Assembly (NCBI GenBank): GCA_022651005.1
Contig: JALCQD010000001.1
Location: forward strand, 558,001 to 622,000
Origin: Bifidobacteriaceae bacterium
GTDB lineage: Bacteria; Actinomycetota; Actinomycetes; Actinomycetales; Bifidobacteriaceae
Direction: 5' to 3'
Length of the DNA: 64,000 nt
Below, piece after piece: positions 1 through 10,345 of the stretch. The notes beneath the pieces are model-generated. The model was not told where the DNA came from. It was given only the letters and a program-made list of their open reading frames with translations, and did no database searches. A program made the position numbers and the translations under genes. Position 1 is the first letter of the stretch. The number at the start of each line of letters is the position of its first letter.

Positions 1-110
1 CGAAGCCAATAACGAGGAAGAGAATATCGAACATGTGTTCTATTGAATCACCGAAGCTGGACGCGAAAGAGATAAGAACCCGTCCTCAGTTCCCTGCCGA
101 AAAACCTCTT

Positions 111-1811
111 TTAGCCGCGGAAGAAATGAACGATCTTCGACAAAAGCGACAGCTTTGCACCGCCAGCTGCTGCGGCACCCGCAGCGCCCGCGGACCCCAC
201 CGGGAACATCGACACTGCCACTCCGACGAAGAGAACGGAGGCCACTATTGCAAGCTGCCCTGCCGTCTTCGATGATCCGCTGATTCGAGCTTCCGCAGGT
301 GCTGGCGACACATCGCCCTCAACGTGCATGTTCGAGTAAGGGCCCTGCTTCAGTTGAACCTCAGCACGAGGCTCTTCTGGGGAGACAACGTCAGGTGACG
401 TAATAACGTCGCTAGGTTCACGCTCTTTCTCGGCGGACGAGTCTCGGGCTGCAGGTTGAGAAGAATTACTCTGTTGGAGAGTCTCGCTTGTATCGACGCG
501 CACTTCATCTCTCGAGGTGTCGCTCTCTGGCACGGCCGTCGCCAAAGGAGTCGCCGTCGTCATCAAAATGGAGGACGAGGAGCCAGCATCGGGCACCACA
601 GACGCAACCGCACTGGGAGAGGCGACGGATACAGCATTGGGCGAGATAATTTGCGACACCTGAGATGGGGAGACTTTCACCGTCTCAGTTGCGACAGGCA
701 TCTGCGCCGTTGGCTGCGTAGTCTCGGAAGAGTCAGCCTGCGGGAGAGTGACCGCCTCTGTGACAGTTGTGACAGTTACACCAGTAGATATAACGGCGTC
801 AGTGCGAGGAGTATCAACGGTCGTGTCTGTATCAGTTTTTACGTCGGTGTGCGTGCTGTCGCCGGCAGTACCATCGCCAGGGAGCAGAGCCGTACCCGTC
901 GCCGAGCCCGACTTCGCTTCGGAATCAGCTTTAACGGAGTCTTCGTCAGTAGCTGCCCCATTTGAGGGATCAGTTGTTGCGCTGGAACCAGTCGCAGTAC
1001 CGGGATCAGTAGCGGGAGCATTTTCTTTCCACTGCGCAAACAACAGATAGCCACGCGCGGGAGGCAGGACGTCTCCAGGCTGATATTCCGTGCCCGAACC
1101 GTTAGGCTGCGTATTCCATCCCGTAAACGTGTACCCCTTACGCACTAAATCCGCACCGGATTCGACCGTCGCACGCTCACCGGCAGATGGATCGTACGAA
1201 GCATAATGCGAACTCGCCGCAGAATCACCATTGCCCTCGTACTGAACAGCGAACTTTTGGGCAGCGGAAGAACTCGAATCAGCATCCGTAGGTTCCGTAG
1301 ATTTCCATACGCCATAGAAAGTTGACGCAGAAGGCAACGGCTCTAGCGTTTGGCCTGCCTGCAGTACGACAGTTGAGGAACCTTCGGTATCGGCCCAACC
1401 GAGAAAAGTATGCGTGGCGCAGAAAGCGTCATCAGTGGAAACCTGTCCCCTAGTGCCAATGCACGCAGAAGAGGCGGCCGACCCGGGCACGGCGTAGTCG
1501 TAGTAATTGACGACGCTGGAATCTAAATGAAGTTCCTCGCCGTACACGAATGTGATGCTCTTGAGGAGCACGCCGGACGCGGAGGCATCAGCCTGCTCAG
1601 AGGAGGTATCAGAAGACGTATTAATCGCCGCATTGGAGCCCTCGTCACCTCCGGCGAAATTGATGCCGTAATAAGGGTCATCGGAAGTACCAGCATTCGC
1701 AGAAGCCGTGTCAGCATACGCAGGAGATACCGCACAAAAGACAAAAACGAGAGAAACGAACATGGAAAGAAGCAACGCGACGATGCGCCACTCCTTAGAG
1801 CTCTCTCTCAT
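111..1811 (-). CDS. Secreted InlB-type repeat surface protein
   Basis: A 566-residue exported protein. Residues 10-33 form a signal peptide (hydrophobic core, then AYA before Asp34). Two Listeria-Bacteroides (InlB B-repeat) type units are visible: a weak one at about 84-170 ending FYGVWKS, and a clear one at about 187-263 with the GYTFTGWNTQPNGSGTEY and LFAQWKEN signatures. Residues 265-510 are a Ser/Thr/Asp/Val-rich low-complexity stalk. A hydrophobic helix at about 518-541 followed by KLSLLSKIVHFFRG anchors the C-terminus in the membrane; I see no LPxTG-like motif. The start is supported by a GGAGAGGAG-type ribosome binding site. InlB repeats are ubiquitin-like folds used in adhesion, so a host-contact role is inferred, not shown. 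The flank at 1-110 holds nothing I recognise. Confidence 0.8.
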   Translation of the reverse strand: MRESSKEWRIVALLLSMFVSLVFVFCAVSPAYADTASANAGTSDDPYYGINFAGGDEGSNAAINTSSDTSSEQADASASGVLLKSITFVYGEELHLDSSVVNYYDYAVPGSAASSACIGTRGQVSTDDAFCATHTFLGWADTEGSSTVVLQAGQTLEPLPSASTFYGVWKSTEPTDADSSSSAAQKFAVQYEGNGDSAASSHYASYDPSAGERATVESGADLVRKGYTFTGWNTQPNGSGTEYQPGDVLPPARGYLLFAQWKENAPATDPGTATGSSATTDPSNGAATDEDSVKADSEAKSGSATGTALLPGDGTAGDSTHTDVKTDTDTTVDTPRTDAVISTGVTVTTVTEAVTLPQADSSETTQPTAQMPVATETVKVSPSQVSQIISPNAVSVASPSAVASVVPDAGSSSSILMTTATPLATAVPESDTSRDEVRVDTSETLQQSNSSQPAARDSSAEKEREPSDVITSPDVVSPEEPRAEVQLKQGPYSNMHVEGDVSPAPAEARISGSSKTAGQLAIVASVLFVGVAVSMFPVGSAGAAGAAAAGGAKLSLLSKIVHFFRG

Positions 1812-1992
1812 CTCTTTCTCCTCTCCATTTGTCTAACATACTCATTCCCGCAGCCCGAATCAACGCTCCCACATGCGGCGCGCCGTGCAGTGCTTGACAT
1901 TTCTCGACTAGCGTGACACATCTCACGAGATGGACAAACGCGAGCCGCTTCGAGCCCATGTACTCCTTAATCAGGAATCAGTACAGAAGATT

Positions 1993-2038
1993 TTGACAGT
2001 TTATTATTACGTGATAAATTAATCCAGACATCGATGTC
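1993..2038 (+). promoter_or_regulatory. Promoter and palindrome upstream of MFS transporter
   Basis: TTGACA at 1993-1998 and TAAATT at 2015-2020 are separated by 16 bp and make a plausible sigma-70-type promoter for the transporter starting at 2074. Just downstream, GACATCGATGTC at 2027-2038 is a perfect 12-bp palindrome, a plausible operator for one of the two LacI proteins of this locus. Which regulator binds is not shown. Confidence 0.45.
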
Positions 2039-2073
2039 ACCTTGTTTCAATGCAGAAACGAAAGTGAGAAGAA

Positions 2074-3462
2074 ATGACAAATCCGTCGCATAATTCCCCC
2101 GGTGCGGCATCAGCCGGGACCGCTAGCAGTACCTTTGCAATCGATCCTAGACGTGCCCACTTCATCAAAAAGTATTCATCGACGCTCGTTGCATTCGGTG
2201 AATTCATCGACGGCTACGACACCACGGTTATCGGCGTAGCCCTTGTTTTCCTAACACCATATTTCAACTTGTCTTCTGCCTCCCAAGGCGGGCTTGTCGC
2301 GGTTTCTTTCATCGGGACAGCAGTGGGACTCCTCGTATTCGGGGATGTTGCAGATCGTATTGGTCGGAAAAAAGTCTTTGCCTTCAACCTATGGGTATTC
2401 ATTGTCTCAGCACTTCTAGCCTCAATCATTAACAGCGTATGGATGCTATGGGCCGTACGTTTCCTTATCGGCATCGCCATCGGCATGGACCTTCCCACTT
2501 CCGCCGCCTTCCTGGCAGAAGTCTCGCCTAAGGCGCGCCGCGGGCGCATCGCTGGGTCCCTCCCCAATCTCACATGGGTTGGCGGAGCCATTGTGTCGAT
2601 TCTGCTAGCACTCGCGCTCGAACCGATTTCCGGCAATTCAACGTGGCGATGGATGTTTGCTTTTGCCGCAATTCCTTCCGCCCTGGTTCTTCTCGCCAGA
2701 CACTTCCTGCCAGAATCTCCTCGCTGGCTCATGGCTAACGGGAGAGAAGAAGAAGCCCGCGCAGTCTTCAAAGCCCTCGACCTCGATGAAGAAAGCCTCG
2801 TCGTTAAGAAAGAAAAGAAACCTGCCCGCGAATACAGGAAACTTCTACACGGCAAGAATCTTCGACGGATGCTTACAGTCACGGCATTTTTCGTGCTCAA
2901 TACAACGGCCGGTCCCATCGTCACGTTCATGGGCCCCACTGTTCTTGCAGAAACAGGAATATCTGTTGAACAAAATCTTTATATTTCACTCGGTTCCAAC
3001 ATCATCGCTCTTATTGCCCTCCTTATAGGAGCAATGATTATTGATCGCGTTAATCGCAGGACCCTCGGCCTCGTAGCGGCTGCCGTTCTCACTGGTGCGG
3101 CCTTGTGCGTCGGACTTTTCGGAGGACAGAGCACAACCATCCTCATCATCGGTTTCGTTATCTGGTCTTTCACCACACAGCTCGGTCCCGCCGTCCTAGC
3201 GTGGGTCTGGTCCGTTGAGGCTTATCCAACAGAGCTGAGAGGATTCGGATCCGGAATCACGCAATCGTGTGCCCGAATGTTTTCGGCGCTCACAGCAGCT
3301 ATTATCCCCGGACTGGTACACAGCTACGGAATGATCGCCATTGCACCATTCTCAGCCGTCTACCTCCTGATGTTCCTTGTGGTACTCGCCAATCCTTGGC
3401 TCGCATCTACAGGAAAATCACTCGAAGAGACGACTTCCGTTGCAGAACTCGCCGCCGAGTAG
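2074..3462 (+). CDS. MFS sugar-porter-like transporter
   Basis: A 462-residue, 12-helix major facilitator protein. It carries the loop 2-3 motif DRIGRKK and the sugar-porter signature PESPRWLM before the central cytoplasmic loop (the charged stretch KKEKKPAREYRK), which places it near the sugar porter / metabolite:H+ symporter families. It lies on the plus strand upstream of a divergently placed LacI gene and a sulfatase. In Bifidobacterium breve, sulfatase loci carry a comparable MFS gene (atsT) for the sulfated monosaccharide, so import of a sulfated or free hexosamine is the likely role. That is inference from context; the substrate cannot be read from the sequence. Confidence 0.8.
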   Translation: MTNPSHNSPGAASAGTASSTFAIDPRRAHFIKKYSSTLVAFGEFIDGYDTTVIGVALVFLTPYFNLSSASQGGLVAVSFIGTAVGLLVFGDVADRIGRKKVFAFNLWVFIVSALLASIINSVWMLWAVRFLIGIAIGMDLPTSAAFLAEVSPKARRGRIAGSLPNLTWVGGAIVSILLALALEPISGNSTWRWMFAFAAIPSALVLLARHFLPESPRWLMANGREEEARAVFKALDLDEESLVVKKEKKPAREYRKLLHGKNLRRMLTVTAFFVLNTTAGPIVTFMGPTVLAETGISVEQNLYISLGSNIIALIALLIGAMIIDRVNRRTLGLVAAAVLTGAALCVGLFGGQSTTILIIGFVIWSFTTQLGPAVLAWVWSVEAYPTELRGFGSGITQSCARMFSALTAAIIPGLVHSYGMIAIAPFSAVYLLMFLVVLANPWLASTGKSLEETTSVAELAAE

Positions 3463-3515
3463 CGAACATGACAAGCTCTGGCACACACCGCATTCACCAT
3501 CCCGAAAAAGGACAC

Positions 3516-4682
3516 CTACGCGGTTGGATTCTCCGAGGTTTTCCTCAAAGTTGTGTTCCGGGGATGTGCGATTGTTGCCAGGGCTTGTCCAACAGATGTT
3601 TTCTTTGACTGTTGAAGACTGCGGGCGTCGTCGAGCAGCTCCGCCACACGCAACGACGCAGCGGCTTCTTCACGAGAAGTACGAGTCTTTTCATTCGAAG
3701 CAATACTTTTCTCGAGAGACCTTGACACCGCTTCATTCACCACCAACTGACCGAGTTCTTTCAATGGCCAATATATTGACGAAAGACTCTTTTGCTGGCG
3801 ACCACCAGATGCAACATCCCCATATCCAAATATTTGAAAATCACGAGGAGGTATCAAGTTGTTCTCTTGGAAAGCTGCAATCGCGCCCAACGCTAAATTG
3901 TCATTAGCAGCAAAAACCAAATCAGGTACTGTCTCCGACAGCAAAGAGTTCATCGCCTCTTGGCCCGCGACGCTCAACCATGAATCAGTCGTCACGATAC
4001 GACACTCGGGGAAGCACTCAATGAATGGTTTGCTCCGGGCCGTCATTTCTCCAGGCCCAACCAAAAAAACTGGATTTTTCACCTTTCCAATATCAATTGA
4101 CTTCAGAAGGTCTTTTACTCCAGCGCTTTCATCAATACCCGCAAAAAACTGTCTTCCACCCGGAAACTCATTCAGCGAAGCCTGCTCCGATTCTGCCGGC
4201 TCAAGACCCCCAGTGTTGAACCACACAGCCGGAACATCCATTTTGTCTAATTCAGACTCCAGAGACCGTAATCGAGGGGAATACTCACAAATGATAGAAG
4301 TAAATTCAACTTCCCTCATCACCGACCGAAGTAGCTGTGAAGCAGTGATTTCAGAATCCTCTTTGAAAAGGACAGGCAGTACGTAGTAGCCAAGCGACGC
4401 TGCCTGTTCCACGACAGATAGAAGAAGCTCATCGAAAACGGGAAGATGCAATGACTCAGGAATCCTGCCGAAGAAAAGACCTATTACTTTGGAATTTTGA
4501 TAGCGAAATGACCGAGCAGATGCTCTGGGCGTATAACCTAGTTCTTTTGCTACTTGCTCGACTCTTTTTGCGGTCTCTTTGTTGAAACCAAGCTCCTCTG
4601 CCCTGCCGTTCATGACATGGGACACGGTCGCGAGAGAAACCCCCGCCCGCTTCGCCACATCAGCACGCGTTGCCCTTGCCAT
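3516..4682 (-). CDS. LacI-family transcriptional repressor (sulfatase locus)
   Basis: A 388-residue LacI/GalR regulator. The N-terminal helix-turn-helix reads ATRADVAKRAGVSLATVSHV, followed by a hinge (YTPRASARSFR) and a periplasmic-binding-protein-like effector domain ending in the FGYGDVASG segment. I placed the start at the ATG at 4682, which has GGAGG a few bases upstream, rather than 22 codons further upstream inside the divergent sulfatase leader. The C-terminus extends about 60 residues beyond a typical LacI core as a charged tail (SNEKTRTSREEAAASLR), which is unusual. Only 57 bp separate it from the sulfatase gene at 4740, so it probably controls that gene and itself; the effector is unknown. 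Confidence 0.87.
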   Translation of the reverse strand: MARATRADVAKRAGVSLATVSHVMNGRAEELGFNKETAKRVEQVAKELGYTPRASARSFRYQNSKVIGLFFGRIPESLHLPVFDELLLSVVEQAASLGYYVLPVLFKEDSEITASQLLRSVMREVEFTSIICEYSPRLRSLESELDKMDVPAVWFNTGGLEPAESEQASLNEFPGGRQFFAGIDESAGVKDLLKSIDIGKVKNPVFLVGPGEMTARSKPFIECFPECRIVTTDSWLSVAGQEAMNSLLSETVPDLVFAANDNLALGAIAAFQENNLIPPRDFQIFGYGDVASGGRQQKSLSSIYWPLKELGQLVVNEAVSRSLEKSIASNEKTRTSREEAAASLRVAELLDDARSLQQSKKTSVGQALATIAHPRNTTLRKTSENPTA

Positions 4683-4739
4683 GTTCCTCCAAAGTTCGAC
4701 ACTCCTGAAAACAAAATACACGCTATAAAGGAGAAGTAA

Positions 4740-6206
4740 ATGAAACAACCAATGAATGAATCCCGCCCTAATTTTCTTGTCATCCTCACCGACGATCAGG
4801 GCCCATGGGCAATGAGTCGCACGATGCCTGAACTCGTAACTCCCACCGTCGACGCCCTCGTCAACAGCGGAACAAGTCTCAGCAACTTTTACTGCGCTTC
4901 GCCCGTATGCTCCCCTGCGAGAGCCTCCCTGTTAACGGGACGCATGCCCTCGGCTCACGGAATACACGACTGGCTCGTCGGGGAACGACATCCTGATGCA
5001 CACGAAGACGTATATCTGGGAGGCCTTCCTAATCTTCCGGAAGTATTGAAGCGAGCTGGCTACACTTGCGCGATGACCGGGAAATGGCATGTTGGCACCT
5101 CTCGACGACCTGCGCCTGGCTTTGACTATTGGTACGCGCACCGTCTGGGTGGCGGCCCTTATTACAACGCACCTATTTGGGACAAAAATGGCGAAAAGGC
5201 CGAAGAGCCTCGCTATTTCACCTATGCCGTTGCCGATGAGGCTCGAACTTTTCTTGACCAATATTCAGAAGGCCATTCTTCCCGCGAGAGTTCCTCACAC
5301 GAACCCTTCTTCCTGCAAGTCAATTTCACTGCGCCCCACGATCCCTGGATCAAAAATCACCCTCAAGATCTATACGATCTTTATAAAGATTGCGACTTCG
5401 AATCTATTCCGAGAGAACCACCGCACCCTTGGGTCGCGCCGCGAAGAGACGACTTCAAACAAGCGTTTGAAAATCCTCTTCCGCATATCCAGGGTTATGC
5501 CGCAGCGTTATCAGGAGTCGACCGAGCATTAGAATCACTCATCTCTAAATTGAAAGAGCACGGGCTTGACGAAAATACCGTCATTATCTATATGGCGGAT
5601 AATGGTTTCAGCTGCGGACACCACGGGACGTGGGGTAAAGGAAACGGAACCTATCCCCTCAATTTCTGGGAAAATTCCGTGCGGGTCCCCTTTGTCATCA
5701 AGATGCCGGGCCAAACCGAAAAGCACGAAATAACCAATCATGTTTCGGCTACTAGTTTCTTCCCAACAATCTGCGATTTAGCACACGTAGAAGCTCCAGA
5801 AGATCCCTTGAGAGCCGGTGCGTCGTTCGCAAAACTCCTTGTAACAGGCCATGATGATCCCCTCTACGATTCAGTGATGGTTTTCGACGAATACGGCGGA
5901 GGCCGCATGGTACGAAGCGGAGAATACAAACTCATTGAGCGTTTCGAGGGTCCTGGAGAGCTTTACAACCTCGACAACGATCCGGAAGAGCGCGAAAACC
6001 TCTACGATGTCTCAGATTATTCTGTTATCCAGCTCGACTTACATGACCGACTATCAGAGTGGTTCGAGCATCATGAGACTTTGGCAGACCGCGCTTACGA
6101 ACGTGGTGTCAGAGGCCGAGGACAGATCAATCCTCCACGCAAGGGCTACGACGATGCTCATACATACGTGCAACAAGACATCACCTTTGACGGAACGAGA
6201 CACTAA
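4740..6206 (+). CDS. Cys-type sulfatase (S1 family)
   Basis: A 488-residue type I sulfatase. The metal-binding start ILTDDQGP (residues 15-22) and the active-site signature C57-S-P-A-R61 followed by ASLLTGR are intact, so Cys57 would be converted to formylglycine. Further family landmarks are GKWHVG, a conserved HDPW segment, and MADNGFSCGHHGTWGKG. No signal peptide is present, so it should act in the cytoplasm on an imported sulfated sugar. AAGGAG six bases upstream supports the ATG. It sits between a LacI gene and the lnpBCD operon, from which it is separated by a strong hairpin at 6237-6282. Hydrolysis of a sulfate ester on GlcNAc, GalNAc or galactose is inferred. No formylglycine-generating enzyme gene is present in the window. 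Confidence 0.88.
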   Translation: MKQPMNESRPNFLVILTDDQGPWAMSRTMPELVTPTVDALVNSGTSLSNFYCASPVCSPARASLLTGRMPSAHGIHDWLVGERHPDAHEDVYLGGLPNLPEVLKRAGYTCAMTGKWHVGTSRRPAPGFDYWYAHRLGGGPYYNAPIWDKNGEKAEEPRYFTYAVADEARTFLDQYSEGHSSRESSSHEPFFLQVNFTAPHDPWIKNHPQDLYDLYKDCDFESIPREPPHPWVAPRRDDFKQAFENPLPHIQGYAAALSGVDRALESLISKLKEHGLDENTVIIYMADNGFSCGHHGTWGKGNGTYPLNFWENSVRVPFVIKMPGQTEKHEITNHVSATSFFPTICDLAHVEAPEDPLRAGASFAKLLVTGHDDPLYDSVMVFDEYGGGRMVRSGEYKLIERFEGPGELYNLDNDPEERENLYDVSDYSVIQLDLHDRLSEWFEHHETLADRAYERGVRGRGQINPPRKGYDDAHTYVQQDITFDGTRH

Positions 6207-6236
6207 CTAACAGAGAGTTATCCTCGTTACGCCAAG

Positions 6237-6282
6237 GAGGGGTGGGAATCTCGTACCACACTGAGCGAGATTTCCACCCCTC
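6237..6282 (+). terminator. Hairpin terminator after sulfatase
   Basis: GAGGGGTGG and CGAGATT-type arms pair across a short loop (about 16 bp with one mismatch), ending CCACCCCTC and followed by a pyrimidine-rich stretch. It lies just downstream of the sulfatase stop and upstream of the lnpBCD control region, so the two transcripts are probably separate. Confidence 0.65.
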
Positions 6283-6294
6283 TCCCCTTCCATA

Positions 6295-6310
6295 ATGTCG
6301 ACGTCAACTT
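6295..6310. promoter_or_regulatory. Auxiliary LacI-type operator (imperfect)
   Basis: ATGTCGACGTCAACTT matches 14 of 16 positions of the perfect palindrome at 6444-6459. The two sites start 149 bp apart, about 14 helical turns, which would fit repression by looping. The assignment as an operator is inferred from the similarity and position. Confidence 0.5.
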
Positions 6311-6443
6311 ACTTGATTATTCTTTCCTTCTTGAATATTCTCTCCAGATATTTTTATCTTGCTCAAATTTATTGAAAATAATGGCTTGACGCTGTTGATA
6401 GCCACGCCTTGAAATTGCGAATTCGATTAACACTCGTCCTTAA

Positions 6444-7649
<1,206 letters not shown>

Positions 7650-7650
<1 letters not shown>

Positions 7651-9149
7651 TGCCAGAAACGCATGGCACCCCCCTCGGTGAAGTTTATAAGTGCCTCGAT
7701 GCACTCATTGGCTTCGCACACTCTCATTTAGATTTAGATCCACGCGACATTGATATTACCCGAAACCGGATTCTGGGCCTCTTCTCCCTTGACTCATACA
7801 CTCCCACAAATATTGAGTCAGTTGATGCCGATATAGATAAGCTACTTTCTGAATTCAGAAAATCTGCTGTTGCTAGCGGCCTCTTCCCGGCAGACGAAGG
7901 CCCTATTTACGACGATGTTATTATGGGGCTTCTCACAGCAAATCCGTCGGCGGTCCAAGACAAATTTTCCTCGATCGAGCATGAAGACACTGGAATGGCT
8001 GCCATGGATTGGCTCTATCGTTATTGCGTTGATAATACATATGTCAAAAAATCCACCCTCGACAAAAATCCTCGCTTTAACTCACATGGACTCGTCATCA
8101 CCATTAATTTGGCAAAACCAGAGTTTAAGAATATGAAAAAAGCGGCAGCCGGAAATTCACTGTCCGGCGGCTACCCACAATGCACCATCTGCCACGAAAA
8201 TGAAGGATTCTCGAACCGCAACAAACGTACCCTGCGTACTATTCCTCTCACTCTCGGACACGAAGCGTGGTTCTGGCAATATTCTCCCTATGGGTATTTT
8301 CATCAACACGGAATTTGTGTTAATGAACGACACGAACCCATGCATGTAGATCGATCAACTTTCGAGCATCTTCTCGACTTCGTCGATCAATTCCCGAAAT
8401 ACTTTCTCGGTTGCAATGCTGCATTGCCACGCATTGGCGGTTCGGTTCTAGCACACGATCACTATCAGGGAGGCGGCGAAATGTTGCCCATGCATAAGGC
8501 AAAAGCATGGGCAACGTATTCCTTCATCGGCCATCCAGAAACAACTGTTGAGATTCTCGATTGGCCAGGTACTGCAGTACGAGTCGTTTCACGACGGAGA
8601 CGAGACATTATCGAGGCATCAGACGCTATTCGTAAAGCCTGGATAGGATACGACAATCCTGATCTCTGCATCAATTCCACAGACGCTGAGGGAAAAAGAC
8701 AATCAGCTCTCTCACCTAGTGCCATCATTACAGAACGCGGATATGAAATGAGTCTCATCTTTCGTAATAACGCGGTCAATAAGGACTTTCCAGAGGGCAT
8801 TTTCCACGCACATTCGGAATTTTGGCCTATTAAACAGGAACCGATCGGATTAATTGAGGCCCAAGGACTCTTCATTCTACCTGGTCGCCTCATCGATCAA
8901 CTGCAACATATCAAACTCGCACTCATTAAAGGGGAGCCGCTGCCTAGGACGGAAAGCGAATTTACTTTGGAATGGAGCGAGCTCAATGAGCTTCTCCGGG
9001 GATCTCGCGATCCAAAAGCTATTCAAGAAGCAGTCCAGGAAGAACTCGGCAGTATTTGCGAGCGAATTCTTAGCAATACAGCCGTTTTCAAAAGCAAAGA
9101 GACCACCTCAGAATTCTTAACGAAAATTGGATTCCGACCAAAAAAATAA
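7650..9149 (+). CDS. lnpC: UTP-hexose-1-phosphate uridylyltransferase (LnpC, GalT2 type)
   Basis: A 499-residue class II hexose-1-phosphate uridylyltransferase. It exchanges UMP between UDP-sugars or UTP and Glc/Gal/GlcNAc/GalNAc 1-phosphates, linking NahK products to the UDP-sugar pool. The active-site histidine triad appears as AHDHYQGG (HxHxQ), and GSVLAHDH, FNSHGLVITINLAKPE and CTICHENEGF are typical of this type. It follows nahK with a one-base overlap and precedes galE by 18 bp, the canonical lnpB-lnpC-lnpD order. GC content is clearly lower than in the downstream nag genes. The protein is full length with no missing motif that I can see. Confidence 0.93.
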
Positions 9150-9167
9150 CAAATCGAGGAAGAAAAA

Positions 9168-10187
9168 ATGACTACAATTCTGGTCACCGGAGGCGCCGGC
9201 TACATAGGAACTCACACAGATATAGAGCTCCTCAACCGGGGCTATGACGTTATAACCATCGATAATTACACAAATTCATCTCCTGAGGCACTCAACCGCG
9301 TTGAAAAGATTACAGGAAAGAGTGTTAAACGCTACGATGGAGATGTCAGGGACAAAGAGCTTCTCGAAGAGATTTTCGCGCATAATTCCATCGATTGGGT
9401 CATTCACTTTGCTGGATTGAAATCCGTTGGCGAATCCGTAGCGAAACCCATCGAATATTACGACAACAATCTTTCCAGCACCCTTGTTTTGTTGGACATC
9501 ATGCGCAACCATAACGTGAAAAAGATTGTATTCTCTTCCTCTGCTACCGTTTACGGGGCACCGCAAGAGCTGCCACTGACAGAAGAAAGCCCCATCGGAG
9601 GAACTACAAATCCCTACGGGACGTCAAAGCTCTTCCAAGAGCACATACTTCGTGACGTTTATGTGGCAGATAACTCATGGACAATAGTGCTCCTCAGGTA
9701 CTTCAATCCCGTTGGCGCACATGAATCTGGCTTTCTCGGAGAAGATCCAAAGGGTATCCCTGCAAATCTGACACCGTATATAGCAAAAGTTGCAATGGGG
9801 GAGCTCTCATCAGTTCAGGTGTATGGAGATGATTATGACACCCCCGATGGAACCGGCGTGCGGGATTACATTCATGTGGTCGATCTTGCACGGGGGCATG
9901 TCGCTGTCATCGATAAAATCACTGACAAAGGCGTACATGTATACAACTTAGGAACTGGACATGGCTACTCCGTCCTCCAGGTCATCGCTGCTTATGAAAA
10001 AGCTGCGGGCCATAAAATTCCATACACCTTCCAGCCCCGCAGGCCCGGAGACATCGCGTCCTGCTATGCCGACGCGACAAAAGCGGAACGCGAACTTGGA
10101 TGGAAAGCTCACCTTGACATGGCTGAAATGGCCGAGTCCTCGCTCAATTGGCAAAAGCAAAACCCCAACGGTTTTAGAACTGCATAG
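9168..10187 (+). CDS. galE: UDP-hexose 4-epimerase (LnpD/GalE)
   Basis: A 339-residue short-chain dehydrogenase-type epimerase. The NAD-binding motif GGAGYIG is at residues 8-14, the catalytic Ser-Tyr-Lys set includes SSSATVYG (123-130) and Y150-G-T-S-K154, and the C-terminal RPGD segment is conserved. It interconverts UDP-Gal/UDP-Glc and, in bifidobacteria, UDP-GalNAc/UDP-GlcNAc, closing the cycle started by NahK and LnpC. AGGAAG upstream supports the ATG. It is the last gene of the lnpBCD operon; a long perfect hairpin follows 9 bp after its stop. Confidence 0.94.
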   Translation: MTTILVTGGAGYIGTHTDIELLNRGYDVITIDNYTNSSPEALNRVEKITGKSVKRYDGDVRDKELLEEIFAHNSIDWVIHFAGLKSVGESVAKPIEYYDNNLSSTLVLLDIMRNHNVKKIVFSSSATVYGAPQELPLTEESPIGGTTNPYGTSKLFQEHILRDVYVADNSWTIVLLRYFNPVGAHESGFLGEDPKGIPANLTPYIAKVAMGELSSVQVYGDDYDTPDGTGVRDYIHVVDLARGHVAVIDKITDKGVHVYNLGTGHGYSVLQVIAAYEKAAGHKIPYTFQPRRPGDIASCYADATKAERELGWKAHLDMAEMAESSLNWQKQNPNGFRTA

Positions 10188-10195
10188 TTCTTTTG

Positions 10196-10248
10196 ATGCG
10201 TGTGGACGTTTTATGGGAAGTCCTTTCCCATAAAACGTCCACACGCAT
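10196..10248 (+). terminator. 24-bp perfect inverted repeat after galE
   Basis: Two perfectly complementary 24-base arms (beginning ATGCGTGTGGACG and ending CGTCCACACGCAT) flank a five-base loop, GTCCT. It starts 9 bp after the galE stop. Without a U-tract it may still stop transcription or protect the 3' end of the lnpBCD mRNA. The precision of the repeat also allows an operator or a small inverted-repeat element. Confidence 0.6.
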
Positions 10249-10345
10249 ATGTCGCTATCTTCCAAGAGACTCAAAGTATTATTGCGATAGAAGCTTTCAT
10301 GAAGTTGACTATTGTTGCCTAGCCACGGAGCAAAGGACTTTGAGC

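Noticed and set aside
1..110. A possible gene end at the left edge of the window.
   Set aside because: Short frames there have no family match and no ribosome binding site; nothing can be supported.
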